Shown here one piece after another: positions 43,739-56,789 of a DNA stretch of 64,000 bases. The notes beneath the pieces are model-generated. The model did not search any database, was not told where the DNA came from, and was given only the letters and a program-made list of their open reading frames with translations. Numbering within the stretch: position 1 is the stretch's first letter; each line of letters starts with the position of its first letter. A program made the translations under genes and the position numbers. Source of the DNA: Anaeramoeba flamelloides (lineage: Eukaryota; Metamonada; Anaeramoebidae); NCBI GenBank assembly GCA_027625915.1, contig JANTQA010000042.1, positions 1,252,001-1,316,000 on the forward strand. The letters run 5' to 3'.

Positions 43739-46700
43739 ATGGGGAACTCTTGTTTGTTTAGTGAGGTTGAAAAAGGAAATTCCAAGAAGTTACACAAACT
43801 CATCAAAAAAAGGGGGGTTTTAGTGATTAATCAAACAAAACTCTCAGTAAGTGTTGGATTGTAAAGACTTTAATTTCAAATTGTTTTTTTTTTTTTCTTA
43901 AACATACCTTTCTTTTCTTTCACTTTGGTACCTTGATTACATATATTTAGGGTTATGCAGCACTGCACTATGCTGTTGCTTATAATAAAGTGGACATAGT
44001 AAAAGAACTTTTGTTGCACAAGGGGTTAGACCTGGATATACTCAGTGATAAAGTAAGACTAAAAAAAAAATTTTTTTATTGTTTTATTGTATCGCTTTTT
44101 ACTTTAAATCAGTTTTAGCTTGATTCGGATTCAACTTTTATGTTGAATCTTAAAATTGTGTTGATCTTTTCCTTTTGATAAGTGTTGTTGTTATTTTTTT
44201 TAATACATATTTTGAGACAGTTAAAACAAAAAATTTATTAAATTCATTCTTCTTCTATTTTAGAAATTTTTTCTTATTCCAATTATCACTTCCAGATTGT
44301 TTAAATTTGAAATTGAAACAAACAAAGTTTCAAAACCCTCTCTTGACCCTTTATTAAGAACATACTTTTTTTCATTTCCTTTGAAAATAATATTTGTCCC
44401 TTCTTTTCTTTAAATCTTTTTTATTTTTTTTTTTTTCCAAATAGAAAGAAACACCACTTTTCATTGCAGCAAAAACAGGAAACTTTGAAATTTCTAAACT
44501 TTTAATAAATTATGGTGCAAATTTGAATCTTCAAGACATAAGGGTAAAATTAATTTTGTTTTTTCTTTTTTTGTTATTCATTCTTTTCAAAAAGGGATCT
44601 TTTTTTTTGTTTTTTGGTTTGGAAAAATTCACTTTTTTGGAAATGAAGAAAAATATTTAGGTTTTTGATTTTTTTTTGGGGGGTGTTCTGTGTTTAATTG
44701 ACTTTCGAAGATTCAAATGAATTAAAAAAAATAAATGTGTTTTTAGTCCATTCCTGTCTATATACTTATGGTGATCACAATAGTGCGTGCCTAATGACTA
44801 TAATCCGTGTTTTGAAATATGAATCCGTGCTTTTTTTTATTCTTGTTTCAAGATAACATCCAATCTACTACTCAATATTATTCCTCAGTTAAAATCAATT
44901 TTGAAGGTAAACCCATTGATATTTTCAGTAAAATTTAAATTATCAATGGAAATTAGTTAAAAATTTTCCTAATATTCTCGGTTTTTTTGAAATTTTTGTT
45001 TTTTTGATCATTTAAATTTTCATAAAAATTTACTCAATTTTTTGAGATAAATTTTCTGATATTTGATCCTTTATTTTTAGAATTTCTTTCAAATAATAGA
45101 ACTTTAAGAAACCAATACCATATTTAATTAGGGTTTTTTTCAGAATTGATTTGATCGGTTGATTTATAGGTCTTCTATAACAAAAAAAACACACTTTTTA
45201 TTTTAAAACACAAATTAAACTTTTCTACAGTCTTTATTTTAACAACAGTACTATAAATTTCCCGGTATTTTATTTTCAAACTTTGACTTGCCTTTTTTCA
45301 ACACTTTTGTGAATAAAAGAAATGATAAATTTGTTTTACTGAGAAACTCTGATCTTGTCACTACTATTAAATACAGCTAAAAATTGAAAAATTTTTTCTT
45401 CTGTTTTCCATTTTGGTAATTTTTTTAATCGGTTTTGGACAAAAATGGAAAAATATTGTTATTGATTTAAATCTAAAAAATCTCTGTCAAAGTTATTGAT
45501 CTTCAAAATATTCTTTGTAAAGAACTATTTTGAAAGTAGCAGATATACAATTTATAAATTGGCTATATATTTTTTTTTTATCTCAAACATTTTATTTGGA
45601 AAAATTTAACTATATAATTTCAAACAACTACTGATAAGAAAGTGATTGTATCACAAAAAAGTTTAGGATAGTATTGAAGTCACTGTGGAAAGATTTTCGG
45701 AAATCCTTTAGTCATTAGGTAAAGTTTGGGAATTTTCTGATCTTCTTTTTTTGAATTCTATTTGGGTAAAATATGAAGTATTTTACTCTTAAATTCCACT
45801 TTAAAAATGTTATTTAAAGTTATTTTAGAAGAGTTTAACCAAATTATTTTGCCAATTTTTAATCTCATAAATATATAAGGTTTTGCCGCGCTCAAGGATT
45901 TACGACATTGGAAAATTAAATTGGTTCAAGTCACTTAATTATTTGATCAATAGACAACAAAAAAAAAAGTCCATCAACTTTCTTGTACTGTTTGGAAATC
46001 GAACTAATTCCCTTTCTTTGTTTAAAAATAATGTCTAAAATCAGACAACATTTTTGTTTTTTCTCCCAAAGAAATCAATCTCATTTTTAAAATAATTAAA
46101 AACGTTTGGTCTCTTTTTTCTTTGAAAAAAGGAGAGAAAAACCATTAATAAAAGATTTTGAAAGTGAGAAAAAAGACATAATTCCAATTTTTGAAAGTAA
46201 AAAAAAAAAAAACATTTTTTTTTTACTATGTCAAGTAAAGAAGTTTTTGGAGAGGAATAGTTCAAAATCAGTCACTGTTAAGAACACACAATATATGAGG
46301 AGTTTCATGTTTGATCGCTTTCGGAAGTTTCTTAATAAGCGGACAATAAAAGCGGAGATAGAAACTCATTGAAAAGTTGAACGATCTGTTTACTTTCTGT
46401 ATGAATTAAAACAAGTTTTATCACCAATGGATGAAAATGTAAAATTTAACTTCAGTGTTTACAGTAACTTCATTGGGAGAAAAAGATCCTTTGAAGAGTA
46501 AGTTCTTCAAAGTACCATTGCAAAATAACAAATTGGTTAAAAATGTGTTTCTTTGTTTTTTATTGTGTAGAGTTAGATCCCGAGTTAAAAAATAAATAGC
46601 ACCTCATATTGCTTCATTTGTTCAAAAATCACCTTTGATGTTTCTTCGTTTTGGTTCTCCTTCCAGACTCAAAATATGATATTGTTCTAGTGCTAAGATT

Positions 46701-49700
46701 ATATTAATCGTCGTTCTTCGAACTCCTCAACATAATCTTATATAGCTTCGAACAATATCATATTTCTCGTTCTTCCAGGCCAAACTCGCAACATAACAAG
46801 GTAATTGTTTCCAAATCAAATCAATAAAGAACGATATTGAACTCAACCAAATAAAAATATTAATGTGATAAAATTATTTCACAAATGTTAAGCAATCACA
46901 TCTATATCACACTTCTTAGCATGTGTGTAAAATTGTTTCTCGGCTTGATACAGATTGCTAATAAAAAAAAAAATTACTAAATATTATATCACATAGATAC
47001 CACAAACACAACCATGAAAAAATTTTTTCAAAAAAAAATCAAAAATTAGCTAATTTTTCACTTTTTGATAACTTCAATTATAATAAACACTATTGATTAA
47101 TAAAAGATCTTTAGTCAAAAAAATTTATAAAGATATTTTACAATTTAAGTTGAAAAATCCAATTTTACAGGTTCTAGTAAGATTTGTTTTTATTCACAGT
47201 AAAAAATTTGAAAACTTTTTTCCTCACAGTTAAGAGGTTATTTAATAATCTTTTAAAAGTATTTTAAATTTAATGGATCTTTTTTGAGTGCAGAATTAAT
47301 TCTTTTGATTATTAAGGAATTATTTGTTGTTTTAAATTGAAAAAAATAATTTTTTTTTTGATTTTCCGTTAGTTTTTTTTAATTTTTGAAATGAACCGAA
47401 AATTTGAGAAATTTTCGGTTTATGTCAAAAAGTAAAAAAAAAACCTAGGACACTTTTGTTATGTTTTTTTTTTAATTTTTACAATATACATTAAATTTAA
47501 GAAAATTTCGGTTTATTTCAAAAAGTGAAAAAAAAAAAAATCCGAGATTATCGTTTCCAGAATTTAAAAGAATTGAGGCAAAATCTTTGATTTTTCTCTA
47601 TTCCTTTGAATTCTGGAAAAGCGCTGTTAGGTTTTCTTGAGTTTTCTGTTTATTTCTAAAGTAAAAAAAACCTAACGAAAATCGATAGATTTAACAAATA
47701 AAACAGAAAACCTCAAGAAAAGTTAACGTCACTCTACGTTACTCTACGGCACTTAACGGGCACCTTCGTTAGGTTTTTTCAGAATTTAACATAATATGGT
47801 GAAATTTCTAGTATTTTACTCAATTCTTTTAAATACTAAAAAAGGTAGGGAAGTTTCGTTAGATTTCCAAGAATTCAAAAGAAGAGTGTAAAATCATAGA
47901 CTTTATTCGATTCTTTAAAACACTTGAAAACCTAGGACAGGGATATTTTACAATCAATAATTTTTTTTCTCTCTATATTTCAGTTTTTTTAGAAAAGTAC
48001 TGCATTTTCTAAATTATTAGTTATTATCTATTCAACTAAATGTCTCCAAGTTGAATTAAACTATAATCCCTTTTGTTCAGTTTATTTAATAAATTTACAA
48101 AAAAAAAACAGTATTTTCTTGACTAGAAAATTTCTAAAATTGAAGAATTGTTAGCAATAATCAATATAACATAATAAAGAATTTGAAGTTCTTGGGTGTT
48201 GAATATGTTATAAATAATTTTATTAATTATAATAAATTATTTATGAAAAAAATAGTTTTGCCTAACTTTTAATTTTTCAATTTTATTTAATCATACTGGT
48301 GTATGATCAGTTTTTTTTATCTGGGTTGGAACGCATTTGTTGCGTGATAGAGCTGTATTCCGGGTCTATCCAGCCATGATAGAGATTTTTTTTTTTCTTA
48401 AGTAGCCCAAAAAACTCCTCTATCCAGATCATTAAGCCAATTTTTCAAATTAAAACGTGAGACTATTTTTTTTTCCTTCTTATTATAATAAAATGTATAA
48501 TTTAGTGTTCAATTGTATAACAAATATCAAATCAATTTTGAAGGTAAAATAATTGGATGATCAAAGAAGCAGGTAATAAACATTATCCAAAATACACAAA
48601 ATTTATACACAATCATAATTTTTTAAAGATGTTAAAAACACTTCTTAAAGAACTTCTAAGAAACTTGATTATCCACATTCCCCAGTTTAATTGTAAAAGT
48701 GCATTGTTAGTCTAAATTTTAATTTTTTCAATAAAAATAAATATTCAAATGATCAATTAAATACAAATATTGATTGATTGTGTGTTTCCTCTTAAATCTT
48801 TATGTTAAAATCTGTAATATTTGATTCGTAAGATTATTGAAAATTTGTTTGAGAACAAAAAAAAAAATTAGGAAAAAAATACAATTTTGGGTTGTTTAAA
48901 AATAATCCTATAATCTATTCTTCTTCATTTTTTATTTTTATTTTTTCTCTAATTTATATAACAAATAATAAATTGAAATTCATTATTATTTATCATCTTT
49001 TTAAATGAAATTTTGTTTAGGGATTTTCTCCACTTCATTTATTGTGCTCAACAAATAAACCAACAATTGAAATTATAAAATTATTTCTTCAAGGGGGTGC
49101 GATAATTGACATACAGACACGCACAGGGTGTACACCACTTCATTTGGCTGTTAAAAATGGGGATATTAGAATCGCAAAGCTATTAATTTCAAAGGGTACT
49201 TTAATTAATAAAGCTGATTTTATTGTTTGGATTTTTTTTTTTGTTTATAAATTCCTTTTTTTTTATTAAAACAATTTTTTATAAAATTGATCAATCATTT
49301 TATAACCAAAAAATATTTTTAAAAACATATCAATATATTTAAATAAATAAATAGGGATACACATCATTACATTATTCATGCTTAAGTGATAATACTTTAT
49401 TATTTAATTATTTAATACAACAAGGTGGGGATTTAAATATGATTGATAAAAAAGTAAGCAATTAAATTATATTTTTTTTTTTTTTTTAAGATCTCTCAAT
49501 TTTGTATTAAGCATAATCTCATATTTAATTAAATTTTCTAATATTTATTTCATAAAAAAAAAATTTTTTTTTTATTAAAGAAAAATACACCACTTCATCT
49601 TATTTGTTCTGGTAATTCTAGTAGGTACTTTTTACAAGTCTGTCTTTTAAATAATATCAACTTGAATTGTCGTGATCAAGATGGTTGCACACCGCTTATG

Positions 49701-50222
49701 AAAGCAATTATGAAAGGTAAACGAGACTTTGTCAAATTATTACTTGAAAGTGGATGTGAAATAAAATTTGGCTCGAGTTCGACAAGACAATTTTTAGAAA
49801 AATATGGGCAATATGATAACCTCTATGATCTTTTCCAAAAATTTGAAATGATTTCTCAAAAAAAATTAAGACATCAGTTAAAAAAATTTCGAAAAAAAAA
49901 AAAACCCAAATATTATATACAAATCACTAGAAATAAAAATAACCATTACAAGCTATTGCTTTGCCAAACACGGTCTGGTAAAAGTTGTCTCTCAATAAAT
50001 AACCATTACCGTAAAAATTTCAATTTTCAGAAGTGTTGTAATAAAAAAAAAAATCTCAAATTCCCCAACTCTTCTTTATTTCAAAAAGATTTTCGTCTAT
50101 GTGACCAATGGTTTAGAGAAAAATCTTCTTTAAATCGGAAAAGATTACCCAATGTAGACCACCGAATTATTGAGAATGAAATTAAAAATACAAACATACT
50201 TGAACAAAAAATTGATTATTAA
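43739..50222 (+). CDS. Ankyrin-repeat protein, eight repeats, six exons, 417 aa
   Basis: Exons are 43739-43846, 43951-44052, 44445-44543, 49021-49224, 49355-49453 and 49581-50222, all joined in phase 0 by GT-AG introns of 104, 392, 4477, 130 and 127 bp. The start MGNSCLFSEVEKGNSKKLHK opens directly into repeat 1. Later repeats begin GYAALHYAVAY, KETPLFIAAKTG, GFSPLHLLCSTN, GCTPLHLAVKNG, GYTSLHYSCLSD, KNTPLHLICSGN and GCTPLMKAIMKG. From about residue 290 the tail is very basic (KKFRKKKKPK) with scattered Cys and no domain I recognise. Ankyrin stacks bind partner proteins, so its role is presumably scaffolding. Gly2 and Cys5 could carry myristate and palmitate, which would place it at membranes (inference). 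Five of seven repeat junctions coincide with introns. Confidence 0.87.
46672..46765. repeat. Two-level inverted repeat (cruciform-forming)
   Basis: The outer arms AAATATGATATTGTTC (46672-46687) and GAACAATATCATATTT (46750-46765) pair perfectly over 16 bp. An inner pair, TAAGATTAT and ATAATCTTA, flanks a loop with TCGTCGTTCTTCGAACTCC. The local GC content is higher than around it. Confidence 0.7.
47365..47940. repeat. Hairpin cluster H2 (CCTAAC-type units)
   Basis: Successive stems include GAACCGAAAATTTGAGAAAT against ATTTCTCAAATTTTCGGTTT-like sequence (TTTTCGGTTTATGTC), CCAGAATTTAAAAGAATTGA against CTATTCCTTTGAATTCTGG, and ATCGATAGATTTAAC with AAACCTCAAGAAAAG against CTTGAGTTTTCTGTTTATTT. 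Spacers read GTCACTCTACGTTACTCTAC and GGCACTTAACGGGCACC. The unit types and spacers match cluster H1 at 20385-20995. Confidence 0.75.
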
Positions 50223-53200
50223 TAAAATTTAAAATAATAAGATTATTTTATTTTTTATTTACGTGCGATTATTTTCAATGAAGATTGAAAAAATAACTTT
50301 TTTCTTTAAAAAAAAATAATAAAACATTACTAATTATTTTTGATTTTTTTTTAGAACCACTTTAAAAAAATATGAGTAATAAAAGTTTTCAAAAGTGTTA
50401 CTTAGATTGTTTAAAAGGGTACGTCAAACAACTTGAATAATAATTTGGAAAAAAAAATATATATTTCTCTCTTTTTTAAAAGATAATTTAAATATTTTTT
50501 GTTTTAATACGATTCCTGGTTAACGATAATGACTTTTCCCAAGAGAAACATAAATTAGGGCTGATTTGGAAAAAAATAAATGAAAATAAAAAAATAATTA
50601 ATTTATTGAAAATGGTGAAAAGTTCTTTAATCAAATAATTAGTCAAATTAAGAATAAAATGATAGTAATTAAGTAACTTATTTTTTTTTATTTTATTTAT
50701 CGGTGTTAAAACAATTGTAATAAAATAATTGTTAGTTTTGAATGGGTGAATACTTTAAAAAATTAATTGTCGTCATCTTTAGATTTTTTTTTTACAATTG
50801 GATTACTTTTTTGAAAAATCGTTTTAATTTTTCAATTTCATTTGATTAAATTTGATTTCTCAGTTAAATGAAAATAATTTATTACATTGTTAATATTTTT
50901 GCTGTGATTTAAAAGTGGAAAATCTACCCCCCAAAAAAAAAAAAAAAAAAAAAAAAAATGAAAATAATTTGTCGATTAAAAAGTCGGTTCTTTTATTATT
51001 AGTTCAATTTTATTTTTGAAGAATTATTTTTACCTTGAATTGCCACATAATTCTTTTTAGAAAAGATAAAAAGGGGGAAGAAAATGAATAATGTACATAA
51101 TGAAAAAATAAGTAAAAATATACTAAATTAGAATCCTCGTTGTTAAGAAAAAGGAAAATTTTGTTATGGATTAATATTTTTTTCTCATCAATTATCTGCA
51201 TATGGGCTCCAAAATAAGCCAAATTTCAAAATTAGGGGCAAATTTCTTTATTGTTATTATTTTTTCTTTTTTCATTTGTCTTTCAAAAAATAAAATGATT
51301 ATACTATAATTTTATTTATTAATCTATATTGGTTTGTATCTCTAAAAGCTATGGTAAAGTACATTATTATTCAAAAAAAACATAATTCAACGAAATTTTT
51401 TCTGATAAAAAATCTGCCCATATTTTTGAAAAATAGCTTTTAGATGAAAAACAAATAATCAATAAAAAAAATTTAAACTTAATACTTTATTAAAATATTT
51501 TAATCAATACTAAATTTTATTCAAAAATATTTCAAAATACTTTTTTTTTCTTCCAATAATCCTTTTCTAATAATTATGATTTTAGGTCTCAATAAATTTA
51601 TGAGTATTTCATTTTGCATTAAATTGTCGGAAAATTTTGATTTTTTTTTTACTTTTATGAAATATTTTTACAATTGCCCAATAATTAAATTTCAAATGAG
51701 AAGGGGGGGGTTAAGATTAAAAAAAAAAGTGCAATTAAAAGGATTATTGTTATTTTTAAATTATTTTTTTTTTTAAGATTAATTTGATATTTTTCGTTTG
51801 TTTTTTAATAAATGGTCAAAAATGTAAATTAGTAAAAACAAAGAGTGTTTAGTTTATAAGAATATCTAAATAATTTATTTAATAAAAACGGTTTTTCGTT
51901 GGTCTAATTTCAAAAATTTAATCAGCAAATAAAATAAATTTTAGGGAAAGTAATTTTTTACCAAAAAAAATCCTTATGTGTATATACATTACGAAATTTT
52001 CGTCAAAAAGTTAAAAAATAAAAAAAAAATTGCAAAAAATCAACCAATGAAATAATATAATGTATTTTGATACTATTTCTTAATTTTTTTTATTATAAAA
52101 TTTAATTTAATTTTTGAAAATATTTTGGAAAATTGAGTAACAATAATAGATATTGTTGGTACTTTTAATATTTGTGAAATTATTCAAAAATCGGTTGAAA
52201 TAATTAAGATTGGGTTGTTGAAGATTGTTTTCAAAATAATTTCTTAAATTATATTTTATATGTGTTTTAAGTTGAAATTTACATCTTTTCACTCAAGTTT
52301 TTAAGCAATATTTTTAATATTACTGGTTTCAATAGTTGTTTTTCTCATTTTTTCGTCATTTAAAAAAAAAATGAAAAAATGGATTCGAAATGTTGGTTTA
52401 ATAAAGAAAATAGTTTTTTTTTAAAAAAGCTGAAAATAATTATTGTAATTTTTTATTAAAGTATATATATATATATATATATATATGTTTATTTTAAAAA
52501 CTTAGTTATTTGATATTTTAATATTTAATTTTTTTTTATACCCCCTTTATAGATAAGAAATGGTATTACTTTTTTCTTCAAAGATAATAATTTTCTTTGA
52601 AATAAGTAGAAAAACTGTTGTTTTTTGAATATATCTGAGATAAGAAATATAATGATCAAAGTTTTAAATATCATAATCCATTCTAGATAATGGATTTGTA
52701 AATAAGACAGATATTCTTGAATCTTAGATTTTTTCTTTGTTTTTCAATTTTAAGATGTTGTTGTTTCTTTTTTAAGGGACTAATAACTCTTATTTATTTT
52801 TTTCACAAGGGCGAAAGTGTAATTATTTATATAAGTATACAATTAAACCCAGTATTCAATTTAATTTATCAACTTTTTGAGAGATGAGTTATCATTTTTA
52901 AAAAAAGTTCATTTTTTCCCAATTATATTTTCAGTCAAACGATCTTTACCTTATTTATTGGATTTTTGGATCTTATTTTGAAAATAAAAATTTCGATAAA
53001 ACTTTTAATTTGAAGAAATCTTACTTTGAGTAATTTTTGAGAATATGTATGAACAAATAACCTTGAACAATTATTTTTTTAAAAAAAATACAATCAAAAT
53101 CAATCAAATATTGAATCCTTGAAGATCTAAAAAAATTGATAATTTATTTTATTCACAAATATTTTTTAAATTTCTTGAAATTAAAAAGATTAGGTAATAT

Positions 53201-54318
53201 TCTTTATCAAATATTAAAGAAATAAACAAGAACTTTTTATGTTAAAATCAGCTATTTGATAATATCTATAAATTTTTTTTTTCTAATTAGATTTATTAAT
53301 TTTAATTTGTTTTATTTGTTTGAAAATATTTAAAAAATTGAAAAATAATTGTAAAGTATATTTATATATTTATTCTTCATGTTGTTAACATCTCACTTGA
53401 ATAATTAAGATTGGTAATTTAATTATAGATTATAAATAATCAAATTAAAAATTATTTCTTTAGATAATTAGTTGAATTATTCATGTTTTAAAAAAGTGTT
53501 TCGGGATAATTTTTAATTAGAAGTTTAGTTTTTTTCTTGTATTTTTTTATTCAATAAAGAGAAAAAATCTATTTGTACTGTTCTTTGGATCAAAAAACAA
53601 TATATTTTTTTTACATTTAAAATACTTTTTGTAATTTTTTTGAAATTAGGTAGATTTTTTAAACTGTGTTTTTTTAGAACTTATTGGTTATTTTTCAAGT
53701 GTGTTCTTGTACATTTCCTTCCTAGATATACTTAGATTTCTTTCTTCTTTTTAAAGAAAAGGTTTTTTTTTCAATAAATTTAGAAATATGTTGAATTTTG
53801 AATTTTGAAAAATGAGAAAAAATGGATCAAATTTTGAAAATAATAATTCATTTCTGAAAATACTATTAAAAGTATGTTTGGTTTTTTATTATCAGACTTT
53901 GTCACCATTTTTCAATTTCAAGATACAGTAATATTTTTTTGAATTTTGCTATTAAAATTACCTAATGATTTTTTTTATGTTTATTATTCCCTTAAATGTT
54001 TTGGAAAATTTCTTTCAATATTATTATTTTATAAAAACTCCCTTTAATCAATTGGTTTCATATTTTAAGAAATAATCTGATAAAATTAATCAAGTAAACA
54101 GAAATAAAATATTGTCCAGGACAAAATCAATCTGGAAACAATCGACTTCCAGATACAAAAATGAAATTGATTTACATTTTTAAAAACAAAAGAGTTTACA
54201 GTTCTCCAATTACAATTGATCTCAAACCCATTTGTTGATATACTCTATGCAATTGAATCTAAGTTCGGAAGAATTCAAATCATTTTTTCTTTAATTAATT
54301 CTTTAATAATTTTTATAA
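50223..54318. other. 4.1-kb intergenic region, nothing coding seen
   Basis: A/T-rich with homopolymers (a C6A26-like tract at 50928-50960, a G9 run near 51702) and an AT repeat at 52462-52487. No exon, RNA gene or clear inverted repeat was recognised. The promoter of uS4 lies at its right end. Confidence 0.55.
52462..52487. repeat. AT microsatellite
   Basis: An (AT)n run of about 26 bases. Confidence 0.9.
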
Positions 54319-54795
54319 ATGTCACGAAGAAAATCAAAAACATTTAAGACACCACGTCGTCCATACCAAAAAGAAAGATTAGATCACGAACTTAAGGTTG
54401 TAGGAAAATACGGTCTTCGAACAAAAAGAGAAGTATGGAGAGTTCATTATACACTTGCCAAAATTAGAAAATCTGCAAGAAACCTTCTTACACTTGAAGA
54501 AAATGGTTTGTTATTTTAAAAATATTTCTTTTTCTTTTCTTGTTTTTATCCAATTGTTTTTGAGACACAAGTGTTTTGGTAGACTATTACTTTTTCCTTT
54601 TCGTTTTGCTTTTTTTTATTTTTTTGAAAAATTTTTTTTGCTTTTTTTTATTTTTTTTTTCTTTTTTTTTTTTCTTTTGTTACAATATTTTCAATAAGCA
54701 TTTTACTGACTTCAAATTTATTTACAAACCAAACTTCCAATTCTTACTGAATTTAAATATTAAAAAAAAAATCACCAAAAACTCTTGTTTACTTT

Positions 54796-54829
<34 letters not shown>

Positions 54830-55210
54830 AAAGATCCAAGAAGAATCTTTGAAGGAGCAGCACTTTTAAGAAGATTGACCAACCTTGGAATCCTCGACGA
54901 ACAGAAACAAAGACTTGAATATGTCTTGACACTCACAATTGATGATTTTCTCGATCGAAGATTACAAACCCAAGTATACAAATCAGGACTTGCAAGATCC
55001 ATTCACCACGCAAGGGTACTCATTAAACAAAGACACATTTCTGTTGGTAGTCAATTAGTCAATGTGCCATCTTTTATGGTCAAAATTGAATCACAAAAAC
55101 ACATTGGCTTTTCTTCAAAAAGTCCATTTGGCGGCGGAAGACCAGGTAGATTAAAAAGAAAATTAAATGTCATGCGTGGAAATAAGAATGAAGATCAAGA
55201 AGAAGATTAA
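54319..55210 (+). CDS. RPS9: 40S ribosomal protein uS4 (RPS9), two exons, 187 aa
   Basis: Exons 54319-54505 and 54834-55210 join inside a codon to give [19 protein letters not shown] (human: LLTLDEKDPRRLFEGNALL). The protein begins [20 protein letters not shown] and has [20 protein letters not shown], the S4 RNA-binding domain ([38 protein letters not shown]), then [14 protein letters not shown] and an acidic EDQEED end. Length (human 194 aa) and all conserved blocks indicate a complete gene. uS4 binds 18S rRNA in the small-subunit body near the mRNA entry channel and contributes to decoding accuracy. The intron (328 bp) has long T runs and then about 29 consecutive A just before the CTAAAG acceptor. 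Confidence 0.97.
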
Positions 55211-56199
55211 GTAGGAATTGTTTTGAAATCTAAAAAAATTTTATTTTTATTTTTTTTTATTAAAATTTTCGACACAACAAACAAAACCAAAAAATCAAAA
55301 ATCATTTTTATTGTTTTTTTTTTTTTAAGGTTTAATGTAGAAATCTGCTTTCTTTATAAAATAAATAGATTCAAAAAAGAATCAAAGAAATAAATAAAAG
55401 AATGAATCTTAATAGATACGTATAATTTTTACTCCTTACTGATATTGGTTTTTATATTTTTTGATTTGCTTTTAATTTTCTTTCTTTTTGGATCATAAAA
55501 AGAATAATTTTGGGATCAAAAATTAAAATAATATTCAAAACTATTAGTATCTATGGCTTTCAGATCCGATTCATCCAAAACCAGTAAAAAATTTTTATCA
55601 GTGACTCGGTTAGTGATTGAAATTTAAATGGGATAAATTTTCATCTCATTCATGTTTTTGAAGACCCAATCTTCGCTTCATTTCGGATTCGAGTTTTACT
55701 CAAGTTATATCAATGTATATCATAAAAAAGAACTAAACAATTAAATCAAGATCAAAAAGTTGTTTCGATCTTTTTTTGAGATTCTGAATATTCCTTTCAT
55801 TTTGGATTTTTATTTCTGCCCAATGTAGAACATAAAAAAGTACCAAACAAATCAAAAGAGATTGCAAATTACAATTTTTTTTAAACTTAATGCAATATCA
55901 GGCCGATCTTGAATAATTTTAAGACATAGAAATTGATTTGTTTTGAAAAAATTTTATCCTGAAATTCAAACTTTAAAAAGGTTAGAGTGTTTAACACCAA
56001 CAGTAAAATTGATATAATATCATAAAGAAAAAAAAAATATCCAATTATTTTTGTTTATTTGGTTTTGCAAATTGGCAAACAACTAATAAAAAAATTTTCA
56101 TTAATTTAAATCTTCAATTAATAAAAAAAAGGAAAAGTTTAAACAATTTAAAAAACAATGATCAAAAAATACTTTTAGGGTTTATGGTTTATGTGATTT

Positions 56200-56400
56200 C
56201 TTTTCTTTTAAAATTCAATTTTTGTCTTTTTTTATTACAAAAAAAAATTTTTCTTTTATGATGTGAAAGAAATTGAAATATTTTGTCTTATGAATGAGAT
56301 CATAGAAATTGGATTTTCTATTTCATAAAACATGATATTAGATTAGACAGAAGATCCACATGTCTTATGAAATTTTATGGTCGAACTGGGATGACTTTGA
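56200..56400 (-). repeat. Family D-related fragment
   Basis: TTTTCTATTTCATAAAACAT and TTATGGTCGAACTGGGATG are the reverse complements of the sequence near 22420-22520 (CATCCCAGCTCTACCATGAA, ATGTTTTATGAAATAGAAAA), including the terminus. Confidence 0.5.
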
Positions 56401-56719
56401 GATAATATGTGAAATAACTTTAAGATTAATAATTTCAAACTAATCATCAGGGTTTAAACAGTTCCTCTCTTTTAATAATTTATTTAAACTAGAGAATGAA
56501 ATATTTATCTCGATTTATATTATTAATTATCAACACGTAAGTATAAATATATAAAAATCTGCATTTATATTCATTGGTGTAAAAAATATTCCAATAAGTA
56601 AATAGGAGAGAGAGGGGGTTGGGGTGTAAATATTTATGATGATAATAGTTATTTTTAAACCTTCCAAAATATTTTTTATTTTATATTTAGCAGTAAACTA
56701 GGCTGAAAATAAAAACACA

Positions 56720-56729
56720 TGATATATAG

Positions 56730-56787
<58 letters not shown>
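56720..56787. repeat. AT/GT microsatellite
   Basis: (AT)n followed by about 20 GT units. Confidence 0.95.

Positions 56788-56789
<2 letters not shown>

Larger units (their letters stand above)
44544..49020 (+). other. 4477-bp intron 3 of the ankyrin gene
   Basis: Donor GTAAAA and acceptor TTTGTTTAG; the flanking repeats join cleanly (LNLQDIR|GFSPLHLL). It contains the cruciform 46672-46765 and the hairpin cluster 47365-47940. I found no further ankyrin exon. Short frames at 46041-46372 on both strands are low complexity. Confidence 0.75.

Noticed and set aside
45980-46030. Sequence with AATCGAACTAATTCC resembling a tRNA T-arm
   Set aside because: The stem does not pair, and no acceptor or anticodon arm can be built around it.
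46041-46372. Overlapping Lys/Glu-rich frames on both strands
   Set aside because: They sit inside the large ankyrin intron; they are low complexity, without ankyrin similarity or splice sites in phase.
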